DNA of 64,000 nt from JAMWCX01 sp964352425 (lineage in GTDB: Bacteria > Omnitrophota > Gorgyraeia > 2-01-FULL-45-10), in the NCBI GenBank assembly GCA_964352425.1, contig CAYGRZ010000004.1:1-64000 (forward strand). Reading direction: 5' to 3'. The position numbers and the translations under genes were made by a program. Positions 17,301-24,829 of this stretch are shown piece by piece. How positions within the stretch are numbered: position 1 is the stretch's first letter; the number at the start of each line of letters is the position of its first letter. The notes under the pieces are model-generated. The model was not told the DNA's origin. It did no database searches and was given only the letters and a program-made list of their open reading frames with translations.

Positions 17301-17584
17301 CCGATGAGCCCTCCCGGCAATATCGTGTAGTCGAATTTTATGACATCTTTCTTGAGGGATCCGTCAGCCTCGGAGGTCACGTCGCCCATGGCCGGGCCCT
17401 CATTGTACATGACCTTCTCTTCGGCTTCCAGGATGCTGAACCCCGTCGGATCGTTCACGATCGTGGCGCGCTCATCGGCACACTCGGCGATAGACGCCGA
17501 GGCAGCCGCCAGAACCGCCAGGGCCGCCATGATGCGAAGACCTCTCCGGAACATTCTTCCTCCCCACATGTTATCATGTGCCAT
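11342..17584 (-). CDS. Giant polytopic GH94-type glycoside phosphorylase
   Basis: 2,080 residues. A signal peptide and beta-rich domain fill 1-195. About 20 helices span 200-1000, with no recognisable glycosyltransferase DxD. From about 1010 comes GH94: the beta-sandwich (LCNREYKTIVREDGAGYSEL, then DPCGRIIFVVD) occurs twice, as in the GH94 region of cyclic beta-1,2-glucan synthase (second copy near 1360: NSQQNRLTPDWAD, LAVFVPPDEPTGV). The (alpha/alpha)6 domain follows, with GDWNDG at 1788-1793, whose first Asp is the general acid in GH94 enzymes. The tail resembles a chain-end domain. GH94 enzymes phosphorolyse or shorten beta-glucans; in CGS it trims chain length. The TM block makes this a membrane-anchored enzyme facing the periplasm by inference. 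An internal ATG at 17554 with GGAGG is also a plausible start. Confidence 0.85.
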   Translation of the reverse strand: MAHDNMWGGRMFRRGLRIMAALAVLAAASASIAECADERATIVNDPTGFSILEAEEKVMYNEGPAMGDVTSEADGSLKKDVIKFDYTILPGGLIGPVIKKYPPKFKADVVDAFMAAARVSTPEQLGQISIRLEVKGDRPSAQVVSLPVSTGWNYIREPVDWNRIGELKEVVILIIPRDMSKKLEGIIYFDLNFYKMSLFQKNIIFVKAAAAAALAALLALIAALLGMIFRPRVVCTRNEVMREIAKLSSSPATLLTRLARDVLYGIVAMLIAAVALFVYSQGFAPSLQATTSFGFLGAGLAGAAIAELLKRGLTGRHLTPAETFQNTLFTGLLAVASSKLGVLAAPSSWMQLLMFSNWVATITVVVYHAANARSIASSGRHLKAASAAFIFAAPYIFNWLLLLESVGLLKVLGGTISAGLLAAWPHITEFIGRIIVMFVFNEIVMNGIGLVTKSRLLKAPKAHLSIFLVSLGAVVAPVIANLGSVAFVAKLPIGLRAITAIVTTMLSYGGLWAEVYLITGGLLDGGHSVAPTAETISKHVNAGMKKGMAYSAILVAIMYALYMIVSWPVAQKIMGGMPILIGIVCGALIFPLLKTIIETFDGSLKFFERAQYSYSDGSLYARGVVVGFGFAFALTRGMVQWPMGHRCLFGLIIGVLSSGGVSFLRDAVWAMKRQGKIQTWRLYFVDSCLGAFLGSAMAFYLDTLQVPVIVEKFNLYVSTVLAPARLNQYNAATFSSEGFYNTWPLVMKWGHMDLGQCTGGAKLLFLESLAGVINWSIAAWLFAINKVFMQAYFEKDKTPIKFFFSKAGFAQLVEHMIYVLRWGLWMSPIIFTFLRMMPDPTWYNQDGMIHTFTCIFNNFAMTPEAFRQWSLQVFVWVLAFDWFRVLIWMDHMGLRVATLVNLSFLGMDRLDERIGRFIGKASAQRYIPEGVKRFATWAPLLIPFYLPRGKDWDYAWTTSGAIQEAARGKGIVPALQAMSPGQVAILIIVALLVCIAASFILRTLSLRNRKCRLASYELCNREYKTIVREDGAGYSELTGKECDITRRSYDTVDPCGRIIFVVDTAQSASSPKRFWPVVGNCPAEKFAPSIVEQCDGSLKVINSANGILTTVEISLPDQDATAEIWKIKIENLTDKPRALKVVPYLEWVLNGGLHDRFHTQYQRLYPEMGYDSSVNAIVSSQKSTKSTGVLASDVAPEGFSTSRFDFIGRARSIWSPRILETLDFLSPRDTDEYPTFDPIGSLMLNAAVGAKGSVTMQLLIGYAKNKEKAVELAKKYIKAQVPKTPPPEKKKRALLIGHGEIPLGTPVPYSDFTKDGNTLVVKTPFTPRPIDHAVSNAIHSVMVTNRGLHTSCNGNSQQNRLTPDWADMVTREIPSEAIYLYDRDTNEWYSPTYHPLNKPGAAHECAFSVDGSAVFRMTDGTISTELAVFVPPDEPTGVYLLTIKNSADHPRKMRVAPYFQMVLGFMPEKSGPLPTRYDKKLDALFYENPRNIFRSGPAFVSMSVQSESHEIRRGRFFGTGRTVARPYMVEMGSPDATQLTDDGQVAAFLATLEVPARGQASVAIILGQTDRMKEAVGIIKKYKDIEAAKKSLADTRRWWLGLMETVKVETSSPEFDRYQNWLKYQALAERIWARRGFYQTSGAYGFRDQLQDTINLIWVDPALARTHIVLAASQQFLEGDVFHWFFTLTDGRMAFSCRTHASDNPVWLAWGVAEYIRMTGDRSILDEMTFYAYSEFPFAKLPKNKQGWGHLYHRTTRSDTVYRHCMRSIDLVLNDRMGKHGLPLIQMGDWNDGLDEIGSEGRGESIWLGFFLHYILKGMADCIGRKDGAARKEHYVKRMKLLEEALEKTWRGDRYLRAIHDDGTEIGMKGSGIWEIDALTASWAVTSGINFERGLTIFNTALKILEKDNAILLGWPALREDTKPYLGRSSKYPEGVRENGMYCHGVQWLVRAARLIAEEFERRGDRAKADEYRATAYRLWLKISPIPHVKGPEQEIYGGQPNKQSADMLTNFEPGRMIWHGYTGAAGWMLRQAMEGVVGATLAGNELHLPSDLDKPRGDLKIKAVRRDINKSPLAGIKVR

Positions 17585-17633
17585 GGTGAATGATACTCCT
17601 CTTTATGCTTCGACAGTGCTTGGTATAAATCTA

Positions 17634-19454
17634 TTATTTAACGACCACGACCAGCGTCAGGTCCTTCGCCGCGTCTTTCCTTAAACCCTTATCCGGCGTG
17701 CGCACGAGCCCAAAATCATCCAGCTTCGCGGATATCTTGTAGGTTCCCGGCTCGGACGGCGCCTTCCAGGACTTGGACGGTGATTCCTTGTCGTCGGCGA
17801 AACTGCCGTTCTCAGAGGCCCAGTGCAGGACGAGCAGATCCGGCTCCGTCTCTTCCCTCAGCTCCTTCGGCAGGCGCGAGAGGTCCTCCTTGTCGAGTTG
17901 GTACTCATTGAACCGGTCTTTATCGTCCAGCCCCTCAAGGGCGACCTGTATCTGCGTGCCGGGGCCGACTTCGACCTGCAGCGAACCGTCGCCGGCAGTC
18001 GTCGTCTCGAGCTTCTGGCCGCCGGCCGTCGGAACGATCGCGCCGTTCGTCGGCATGTGAGGATCCCACACTTTGTACGAATCGCTGATGTCGCTGCCGA
18101 ACTTGGGCGCGGCCTTCTGCTCCCGTATCTGCTTGATATCGTCGAGGATCGTCTGCGCCGCGAAGGAATACATGCTCGTCGGATCGACCTTCTGCAGCTT
18201 CTCGACAGCCGTCTCGTAATTCTTGGCTCTGTAATAGAGGAGTCCTATCAGGACCTGGGCGAAATCGCCGGTGTTCTTCCTGTAATAGTTGTCGACGAGG
18301 CGCTGCAGCCCCTCTATCGCCTGCACCCTCGGCAGCTGCTCATAATAGAGCTTCGCGAGCATCTCGAATGCCTTGTCGAACCAGACGCTGTTCTGATACT
18401 TTGTCAGGAAGCCTTCGAGCGCATCCTGGGCCTTCACGTAATCCTTCTCCAGGTTGTAGCACATCGCTATCTTGTAACTGCAGTAGTCGACGACCTTCGA
18501 CTCGCCGTAGCTGGCGCAGTAGGCCTCATAATACCGCCTGGCCTCTTTATGCTTGCCCGCGGCGAAATACTTCTCGGCGATCTCCATCACCTTCGTCGCC
18601 ATCTCTTCTTTCTCGAAATACGCGGGCGCGGAGGCCGCATACTGCTCATACAGGTACGTGGCGTTCTTCAGGTCGTGATTGGCAAAGCGGCCGTCGGCCG
18701 CCTTCTTTATTTCGTCGAGGACGCCGCGCGCGGTCGCCCTGTCAGCCTTTGCGGCAAAGATGATCTTCAGCTTCGTGCCGTATTGCACCAGCCCCATACG
18801 GTCCAGCTCGCCGCATACCCTGGCAAGCTCCCGCAGGTTCGCCCGGGGGTCGCTGCTGTACCGGGCTATCGCGGCCGCTATCCCGTCGAGTATCGCGTCC
18901 GACTTCTCCGACTGGAACTTCTCTTTGAAGACGAGGAACTTCAGCAGGTTCACGTCGATGATAAGGCTTTTCGACGCGGTCGCGGCCGCCCGATCCAGGT
19001 AGTGAAGCGCTTCGCTGTAATAACGGTCGTTCACCGACATGTAGAGCCGTCCGGCCTCCAGGTCGTTAGATTTTGAAAGGCAGAGCAGCTGCTCGATCCT
19101 GATCCTGCCCAGGCCATAATAGAGGACGTCCTTATTTTCTGCCGAGGCGTCCTGGGCCATGCTCTTCAGGTCGGAGGCGAGTTTTTCGTAATCGTCGTAC
19201 GTCCTGCATTCCGAGCATGTCTCCTTGATCACGCCGAGCGCCGACTCCCCGTCCTTCGCCGCCAGGAGCCTCAACATGATATCGTTAAAGTCCAGCGTGT
19301 AGTTCGGCGCGTGGCCTGCGGCCGCATTTTCGGTTGCGGCGCTCCCGCCGCCGGCCGGCGAGGGGCCCTCGTCCTGCGTTGCTCGGGCCGCGCACCGGGT
19401 GTGCGCACACAGCGCAAAAATAATCACGGATACAGCAAGGTCTATCTTTCTCAT
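17634..19454 (-). CDS. Exported TPR-repeat protein
   Basis: About 606 residues with a signal peptide. The ATG at 19454 is preferred to the upstream GTG because GAGGTG sits 6 nt before it. Residues about 50-460 are alpha-helical and read as consecutive tetratricopeptide units: YYSEALHYLDRAAA, AGKHKEARRYYEAYCASYG, KDYVKAQDALEGFLTKY, NYETAVEKLQKVDP, the BamD/YbgF-style pattern of periplasmic TPR scaffolds. From about 480 the chain becomes beta-rich (LQVEVGPGTQIQVALEGLDD, APSEPGTYKISAKLDD), ending in a small Ig-like domain with LTLVVVVK. It follows the second GH144-like enzyme by 5 nt, so it is in the same operon. It probably scaffolds partners at the envelope, which is inference. Confidence 0.8.
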   Translation of the reverse strand: MRKIDLAVSVIIFALCAHTRCAARATQDEGPSPAGGGSAATENAAAGHAPNYTLDFNDIMLRLLAAKDGESALGVIKETCSECRTYDDYEKLASDLKSMAQDASAENKDVLYYGLGRIRIEQLLCLSKSNDLEAGRLYMSVNDRYYSEALHYLDRAAATASKSLIIDVNLLKFLVFKEKFQSEKSDAILDGIAAAIARYSSDPRANLRELARVCGELDRMGLVQYGTKLKIIFAAKADRATARGVLDEIKKAADGRFANHDLKNATYLYEQYAASAPAYFEKEEMATKVMEIAEKYFAAGKHKEARRYYEAYCASYGESKVVDYCSYKIAMCYNLEKDYVKAQDALEGFLTKYQNSVWFDKAFEMLAKLYYEQLPRVQAIEGLQRLVDNYYRKNTGDFAQVLIGLLYYRAKNYETAVEKLQKVDPTSMYSFAAQTILDDIKQIREQKAAPKFGSDISDSYKVWDPHMPTNGAIVPTAGGQKLETTTAGDGSLQVEVGPGTQIQVALEGLDDKDRFNEYQLDKEDLSRLPKELREETEPDLLVLHWASENGSFADDKESPSKSWKAPSEPGTYKISAKLDDFGLVRTPDKGLRKDAAKDLTLVVVVK

Positions 19455-19459
19455 CACGG

Positions 19460-21751
19460 TCACCTCTTCTTTACGTTGGTAAAGCCCGCTTTCACAAGCG
19501 CTTCCTTTACATATGTGTTCTTCATGAAGTTCTTCCAGACGAACCCCGTCCGGAAGTTCTCTACCGGTATCAGGAACATCCCCACCCCTATGCCGTAGTA
19601 GGTCGGGGCGTACCAGTTCAGGTCGAGGTTATATGAGTCCTTGAGGCCGTACTGCCCCCAGAGGTTCGGATAGGTCACGTACATATATTTCAGCGCGGAT
19701 ATCGATAAGTACGGAGCGAAGACGATGGAGCCCGCGGGCCCCGTCGGCGAGATGGTGCCGTCGTACTGCGGCTCGCCGTTGCCCGCCGGCGGCGGCCCGA
19801 AATGCATGACATAGCCGCCCGGCCTCGCCATCGATGTGATGCCCCAGCTGTTCGGCCCGTATCCCTTGAACTTGTCGGCGTTATCGATGCAGAACTGCCG
19901 GTTGGCCAGCGTCGCGTTGGTGGAGTTCTCGAACCAGTTGACGCCCTTCCTGTCGGTCATGCCGCGGAAGTCGAACCAGAGGTTGGCATACTGGTAGGAG
20001 AAGAGCGCCCCGTGCCAGCTGTAGATGAAGCTCTTTCCGTTCTCGTAAGCGCCGGACTGCCGTGTCCACGCGTAAAAGGAGTCGGGGGTGACCGGGTGCG
20101 TCGGCGAGCCTATCGCCAGCAGCGATATCAGGATGACTTCGTCGGTGTAGTAGTCCCAGTATGAACCGAGGAAGCCCCGTTCGGGCGACCACCCCATCGA
20201 GAAGGTGTTGAGGTACGGCCCCGCGTCCTTCGAGAGGAATTTTTCCCACTCCACCCTCATGTATATCGCCTCCGCCCTCGTCTGCACGTCGCCGCCGAAA
20301 TATTCACCGGCCGCCAGCGCCCCGGCGACGAGGATCGCGGTGTCGACGGTAGATATCTCCGCCTTGCCGGCGCGGCGCGCCGTGTGCCTGTTCAGGAAAT
20401 GATAAAAAAATCCGTATCTGCCTTCCGCGAGGCTCTCCTCGGCGCCCGGCAGGGGCAGGAAGGTGTCCAGCGTCATCAGGACCCTCTGCCTCGCCTCATC
20501 CTTATCGATCCATTTCCTCTCGGCGCCTATGCACAGCGCCGCGAGCCCCAGCCCCGTCGCCGCGATCGACGCGTCGCCGCCCCCGGAGGTATCGGCAAAG
20601 AGGCCCGTCTTCGGGTCCTGGTGGTCCCTGAAGAATTCGAACGCCTTCCTTTCGATGAGGTTAAGGAATTCGTCATCGGTGATCGATTCGACGCCGCACT
20701 CTATCAGCGCACCGGTCGGTTTCTCATTACCCCGTATGTCGGCGGCGAGGGCCCGCACCTGGTAGGTGTGAAGCTGCCTGACCGTATCCGGGGCCCAATC
20801 TATCTTGAAAACCCTCTTGTTGACATTGTAATCGGTGCCTATGGTCCGCCACGTGGCGCCCGTATCGGTGGAATATTCGAACCTGACGCTCTCGAGAAAA
20901 TGGTTGTCGCGTATGCCGTCCGAGCGTATCTCGAGCTGGTTGGCGCCCTTGAAGACGGGGCACTGGGCCCCGGGCGCGCCGTTGACCTTAAAGCTGTTCG
21001 GGTCGGGCGCCTTTACGGGCTTGACATCCTCGTCTTTGGCGAACAATACCTCATCCGGCCTGTAACCGAAGATCATCTCATCGACGTACACGACCCCTTT
21101 CTTGTTGCCCGCCTTGTTCTCGAAGACGAAGACCAGCTCCAGCAGTTTCGACCGGTCGGAGATCTTCGCAAAGGCCTTCAGCGGTATCGTCACCTTCCTC
21201 CAGTCCTGCCCCATGATCCCGCCTTTTATATAGGCGTTCATGTATACATAAGTCGTGATGTCCCTGCCATACGTGAAGGCGCCGTCGCCGTCCGTATCCT
21301 CGTGCAGCTCGACCTTTATATTGCCGCCCTCCTCGAGGCCCCGCACCCAGAACGAAAGGTAACTGTACTCCGTCAGGTCCAGCGTCTCGGTCGCGCCGGG
21401 CTTGCCCGTGACCTCTTTGCCGAGCTTTATCCAGTAGTAGGTGAACTCGCCCGGGTTCTGCACATCGTAGTCGAGCCTTACCGCGTAGCCCGTATTGCCC
21501 AGCACGCAGCCGTCATCGTGCTCGACAGCCACAGAGAGCGTGCCCGGCCTGTTGTCGTCGCCGCCCGACATGCCGCCGAGTTCGGTGAACGCGGTGCCGT
21601 TCGAATAATCGGCCAGGAGAAGCGGTTTTACGAATTTTATCGGGAAGCGCTGTTCCTGCGCCAGAGAGTGCGTATGTAAAAAGAGGGTAAAAAGTGCGGG
21701 GACAAAAGCTGACAATGCAAGTTTTCGAAACGCGCCGTTCCAGGCTCCCAT
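19460..21751 (-). CDS. Secreted GH144-like glucanase with N-terminal carbohydrate-binding module
   Basis: 763 residues from the ATG at 21751, preceded by GAGGAAG. Upstream reading as far as 21976 is antisense-like shadow of the next gene and is rejected. A signal peptide (about 10-30) leads to a carbohydrate-binding-type module (about 35-220, LSFWVRGLEEGGNI, DWRKVTIPLKAF) and an Ig-like linker (about 255-350). The rest (about 360-763) is the glycoamylase/GH144 fold: GWSPERGFLGSYWDYYTDE, IGSPTHPVTPDSFYAW, LFSYQYANLWFDFRG, FCIDNADKFKGYGPNSWGI, DGTISPTGPAGSIVFAP. GH144 enzymes are endo-beta-1,2-glucanases. It is one of two plain GH144-like genes here, the other at 27735-29012. Confidence 0.85.
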   Translation of the reverse strand: MGAWNGAFRKLALSAFVPALFTLFLHTHSLAQEQRFPIKFVKPLLLADYSNGTAFTELGGMSGGDDNRPGTLSVAVEHDDGCVLGNTGYAVRLDYDVQNPGEFTYYWIKLGKEVTGKPGATETLDLTEYSYLSFWVRGLEEGGNIKVELHEDTDGDGAFTYGRDITTYVYMNAYIKGGIMGQDWRKVTIPLKAFAKISDRSKLLELVFVFENKAGNKKGVVYVDEMIFGYRPDEVLFAKDEDVKPVKAPDPNSFKVNGAPGAQCPVFKGANQLEIRSDGIRDNHFLESVRFEYSTDTGATWRTIGTDYNVNKRVFKIDWAPDTVRQLHTYQVRALAADIRGNEKPTGALIECGVESITDDEFLNLIERKAFEFFRDHQDPKTGLFADTSGGGDASIAATGLGLAALCIGAERKWIDKDEARQRVLMTLDTFLPLPGAEESLAEGRYGFFYHFLNRHTARRAGKAEISTVDTAILVAGALAAGEYFGGDVQTRAEAIYMRVEWEKFLSKDAGPYLNTFSMGWSPERGFLGSYWDYYTDEVILISLLAIGSPTHPVTPDSFYAWTRQSGAYENGKSFIYSWHGALFSYQYANLWFDFRGMTDRKGVNWFENSTNATLANRQFCIDNADKFKGYGPNSWGITSMARPGGYVMHFGPPPAGNGEPQYDGTISPTGPAGSIVFAPYLSISALKYMYVTYPNLWGQYGLKDSYNLDLNWYAPTYYGIGVGMFLIPVENFRTGFVWKNFMKNTYVKEALVKAGFTNVKKR

Positions 21752-21822
21752 GGCAAGGCTTCCTCTACATAAAGCGGATAGGCGCTTCTGTGAGATGCGC
21801 CTATCCGCTGCGATACCGGTGC

Positions 21823-22446
21823 TTATTTGTTCTTCGTGAACCTGATGTTGTCTACGTAGATAACGCCCTTCTTGTTCGATGCGATCCTGTCTTCGAACAC
21901 GACGACGAACTCGGTCAGATTCGAGAAATCGGTCAACCCCTTGAACTCCTTCAGCGGGATGACGATATCCTGCCACGTATCGGTGACGCTGGTCACGTAG
22001 TAGCGGCCGATCTGCTTCGCGGTGTTCTTTAGCTCCACCTTGAAGACGGTGGTGTAACCGACTTTGCCGTCACCTTTGACCCACAAAGCGACGTTGTCAT
22101 ACTTCGACGCATCGAAGTTCTGGAGCATCATCCAGAAACCGTTGTACGCCGGGTTCTTGGACTCGACCGAATAGTCGAGCTTCATCGCGAAACCCGTCGA
22201 ACCCTGCCTGTTGACGCTGTCAAACGCTTCGTTGCACCCCTGCGAGAAATCTGTGGGGTCTTTGTTCCACGCTCCGAAGTCACCTCCGATATTGTTCGGC
22301 TTCTCACCGCTGTTGAAGTCAGCGATAATGAACTCGTTCCCGCTGGCCTTTGCGGCAGCAGGCGCATCGGCTGCGCACGCGATGCCGGCCACGAGCACGA
22401 CCGTCATGACCACTATCATGGCGGCATAGATACATCTCTTAACCAT
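21823..22446 (-). CDS. Free-standing exported carbohydrate-binding-type protein
   Basis: 207 residues: a signal peptide (cut near AGIACAA-DA) and a single jelly-roll module, with no catalytic domain. The pattern NNIGGDFGAWNKDP, NVALWVKGDGKVGYTTVFKVEL, TWQDIVIPLKEFKGL, GVIYVDNIRF is shared with the N-terminal modules of the 687-aa and 763-aa enzymes (CBM11-like). The Shine-Dalgarno GGAGGAGG is the strongest in the window, hinting at high expression. It is followed by the GH144-like gene (71 nt later). It may bind glucan in the periplasm or at the cell surface and deliver it to the enzymes; that role is inference. Confidence 0.82.
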   Translation of the reverse strand: MVKRCIYAAMIVVMTVVLVAGIACAADAPAAAKASGNEFIIADFNSGEKPNNIGGDFGAWNKDPTDFSQGCNEAFDSVNRQGSTGFAMKLDYSVESKNPAYNGFWMMLQNFDASKYDNVALWVKGDGKVGYTTVFKVELKNTAKQIGRYYVTSVTDTWQDIVIPLKEFKGLTDFSNLTEFVVVFEDRIASNKKGVIYVDNIRFTKNK

Positions 22447-22477
22447 AACCTCCTCCTTTCTTTTTCTTTTTAAACCC

Positions 22478-22542
22478 TTCGACGCATCCCTGAGCTTAAC
22501 TCCGGGGTATTTGCTCAGGGTTTATACTGAGCCGTGTCGAAG
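22478..22542. repeat. Nested inverted repeat in the gap 22447-22661
   Basis: cttcgac (22478-22484) pairs with gtcgaag (22536-22542), and inside it ccctgagc (22488-22495) pairs with gctcaggg (22513-22520). The cttcgac ... ctgagc vocabulary resembles the inner hairpin of repeat copy A (cctgagcaaagtcgaagg at 899-916), a dispersed REP-type family. The element lies 31-96 nt upstream of the 207-aa gene's ATG, in its leader, and downstream of the histidine kinase gene's opposite end. A possible -10 (TATACT, 22567-22562 on the minus strand) would put the hairpin in the 5' UTR; no convincing -35 was found. Nothing else is seen in the gap. Confidence 0.5.
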
Positions 22543-22661
22543 TATAAGTCTTTCACCACAGAGTATACTACAGGGCCCATTAAAAACAGGTTAGAAGAAT
22601 ATTATAATTCTCTAATGTGGGGGGCGCCTTCAACCATATTTTTGGGACAGTGCCTGACGTG

Positions 22662-24134
22662 CTAGGCTATAGGCAGGGTAACGGTGAACGTGGTGCCGGC
22701 GCTGTACCGGCTCTTCACCGTGATCGTGCCGCCGTGGGCGTCGACGACCGACTTGACGATGCTGAGTCCCAGGCCGAACCCCTGGTCTGTCCTGGACTTG
22801 TCCGCGCGGTAGAAGCGGTCGAATACGTGGGCGAGGTGCTCTCCGGTCATGCCGATGCCGGTGTCCTGTATCTCTATCCTGGCCAGCCCGCCGTCCCGTG
22901 CGGCGCGTACCGTTATCATGCCGGAGGGGTTCGTGTACTTTACGGCGTTGTCGAGCAGGTTGAAGAAGAGCTGCTTCAGCTGCTGCTCGTCGGCCTTCAC
23001 CATTATCCCGTCGGCTTTGATGACCCTTACCTCTATATCCTTCTTCAGGGCAAGCTTCCCGATCGTGTTGGCGATGCCCTGCACGAGGATGCCCAGGTCG
23101 AGGTCCCTGCGCTCCTGCAGGATCTTCTTCGATTCGAAGCTCGCCAGCATCAGCAGGTTGTCGACGAGGCGTATGATCTTGTTCGCTTCTTCAAGGCTCG
23201 ACTTCAGGACCGCCTCATACTCTTCGGCTGAGCGCATCTTCTTCAGTATCACCTCGAACTCCCCCTTCATGACGGTGAGCGGCGTCTTCAGGTCATGGGA
23301 GAGGTCTTCGAACAGCCGTTTCTGCGAGGTGAAGGCGCTGTCGAGCCGTGCGAGCATATCGTTGAAGGTCTCGGCGAGCTTCTCTATCTCGTCGCGGGTG
23401 CCGGGCAGGGCGAGCTTCAGCTTCATATTCTCGGCGGTGATCGCGTGTATCGTCTTTATCATGCTGTCGACCGGCCGCAGCGTGATCGTCGCCAGGAGCG
23501 AGCCCATGATACCGGTCAGGAGCACCGTGAGCGGGAAGAGTATGAAGAGCGTGACCTTCATTGTATCGAGCGTCGTCTGGATCGAGGTTAAGGGGCTGGC
23601 GACCTCGACAACGTATTCGACGCGCTCATTCTGGACCGCGGGCGTGATGAAAACGCGGAACCGGACGAGCTTCTTCGTCGGAAATGACGGCTCAAGCGTA
23701 TCGAAGATCGATGTGCCGTCCAGGGCCGAGATAAAGACATCTTCGGAAATTCTCGCTATCCCCTGGGTATTCCTTGATGAGGCCACGACCGTACCGTCGG
23801 GGTCATAGATCTGGATGATGATGTCGAGGAGCTTCGGGTCCTTGTAGCGCTCCTGGACCCATTTCTGGGCTATCGTGGCGAAGTCTATCATCTCGTCCTT
23901 GGCGTACTGGTCCGGACCGGTGCCGTACCGCTTGGTGCCGAGCTTCTCGGTCGCCCAGTAGGTGTTGATAGCGTGGATGATGCCTTCGGCCTTTGAGCGC
24001 AGGAGCGTGTCCATGTTCTCGTGGAGGCTCATCCTGACGTAGTGGTGGAGGGCGGCGCTGAATACGGAAAGCGTCAGCGCCAGTATCGCCATATAGACGA
24101 TCGTGATCTTGAAGCGGATGGATTTGTAGAACAT
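22662..24134 (-). CDS. Membrane sensor histidine kinase
   Basis: 490 residues, a classical OmpR-class sensor kinase: TM1 (about 9-31), an extracytoplasmic sensor of about 160 residues (IIQIYDPDGTVVASS suggests a PAS/Cache-like fold), TM2 (about 193-216), HAMP (about 217-270), then dimerisation domain with the phospho-accepting His280 in LSHDLKTPLTV. The ATPase domain has the N box FFNLLDNAVKYTNPSG, G1 DTGIGM and G2 FGLGLSIVKSVVDAHGG. It follows the response regulator by 24 nt. The upstream binding protein is encoded in the same transcript, so sugar sensing for the glucan system is the likely input. Confidence 0.95.
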   Translation of the reverse strand: MFYKSIRFKITIVYMAILALTLSVFSAALHHYVRMSLHENMDTLLRSKAEGIIHAINTYWATEKLGTKRYGTGPDQYAKDEMIDFATIAQKWVQERYKDPKLLDIIIQIYDPDGTVVASSRNTQGIARISEDVFISALDGTSIFDTLEPSFPTKKLVRFRVFITPAVQNERVEYVVEVASPLTSIQTTLDTMKVTLFILFPLTVLLTGIMGSLLATITLRPVDSMIKTIHAITAENMKLKLALPGTRDEIEKLAETFNDMLARLDSAFTSQKRLFEDLSHDLKTPLTVMKGEFEVILKKMRSAEEYEAVLKSSLEEANKIIRLVDNLLMLASFESKKILQERRDLDLGILVQGIANTIGKLALKKDIEVRVIKADGIMVKADEQQLKQLFFNLLDNAVKYTNPSGMITVRAARDGGLARIEIQDTGIGMTGEHLAHVFDRFYRADKSRTDQGFGLGLSIVKSVVDAHGGTITVKSRYSAGTTFTVTLPIA

Positions 24135-24158
24135 GCGAGGTGCTTATGCCCTTTTCCT

Positions 24159-24827
24159 TTATTCTTTCAGAATGTATCCCCTGCCGCGGACCGTCTGGAT
24201 CAGCTTCTTGTCGAAGTCAGAGTCTATCTTATTGCGCAGGTAATTTATGTAAACGTCGATGACGTTCGTGAAGGTGTCGAAATCGATGTCCCAGACGTGC
24301 TCGGATATCATCGTCCTCGTGACGATCGTGTTCTTGTTGCGCATCAGATATTCGAGCAGGGAATATTCTTTGGCGGTCAGCTCGATCTGCCTGGCGCCGC
24401 GGGTGACCTTGTGCGTCAAAAGGTCGAGCGCCAGATCCCCCGCCAGGAGATTCGTGGCCGCCTGCGGGCCCTTCTTCCTTAATATGGCGCGGACGCGCGC
24501 CAGCAATTCTTCGAACGCGAACGGTTTCGTGATATAGTCGTCGGCGCCGGAATCGAGGCCGGTGACCTTGTCCTGGACGGAGGTCTTCGCGGTGAGCATG
24601 ATGACGGGCGCGGCAGTTCTCTTCTCTTTGAGGGTTCTGCAGACGGCCATGCCGTCCATCTTCGGGAGCATCAGGTCGAGCAGGATGAGGTCGTAGTCGT
24701 TCGTCGTGGCCAGGAAGAGCCCCTGCTCGCCGTCATACGCCACGTCGACGGCGTAGCCCTCCTCTTTCAGGCCGCGCTTCACGAAATCGGCGATCTTCTT
24801 TTCGTCTTCGATGACAAGGATGCGCAC
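24159..24827 (-). CDS. OmpR-family response regulator
   Basis: 222 residues from the GTG at 24827; the longer upstream reading overlaps the binding-protein gene and is a shadow. The receiver domain has the acidic pocket ED at 7-8, the phosphorylation site Asp51 in LILLDLMLPKMDG and Lys101 in TKPFAFEEL. The winged-helix effector follows (QIELTAKEYSLLEYLM, RTMISEHVWDIDFDTFTNVIDVYINYLRNKID, TVRGRGYIL), the standard OmpR/PhoB end. It begins 2 nt after the binding-protein stop and precedes the kinase: an SBP-RR-HK operon. Targets may include the GH genes, by context. Confidence 0.95.
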   Translation of the reverse strand: MRILVIEDEKKIADFVKRGLKEEGYAVDVAYDGEQGLFLATTNDYDLILLDLMLPKMDGMAVCRTLKEKRTAAPVIMLTAKTSVQDKVTGLDSGADDYITKPFAFEELLARVRAILRKKGPQAATNLLAGDLALDLLTHKVTRGARQIELTAKEYSLLEYLMRNKNTIVTRTMISEHVWDIDFDTFTNVIDVYINYLRNKIDSDFDKKLIQTVRGRGYILKE

Positions 24828-24829
24828 TG

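Noticed and set aside
17823..19076. Plus-strand ORF of 417 aa
   Set aside because: Antisense to the TPR gene; no domain or ribosome-binding site.
20384..21679. Plus-strand ORF of 431 aa
   Set aside because: Antisense to the GH144-like gene; same Arg/Leu/Asp-rich shadow composition.
21752..21976. N-terminal extension of the GH144-like protein
   Set aside because: Arg/Gln-rich text overlapping the 207-aa gene in another frame; the signal peptide and ribosome-binding site fit the ATG at 21751.
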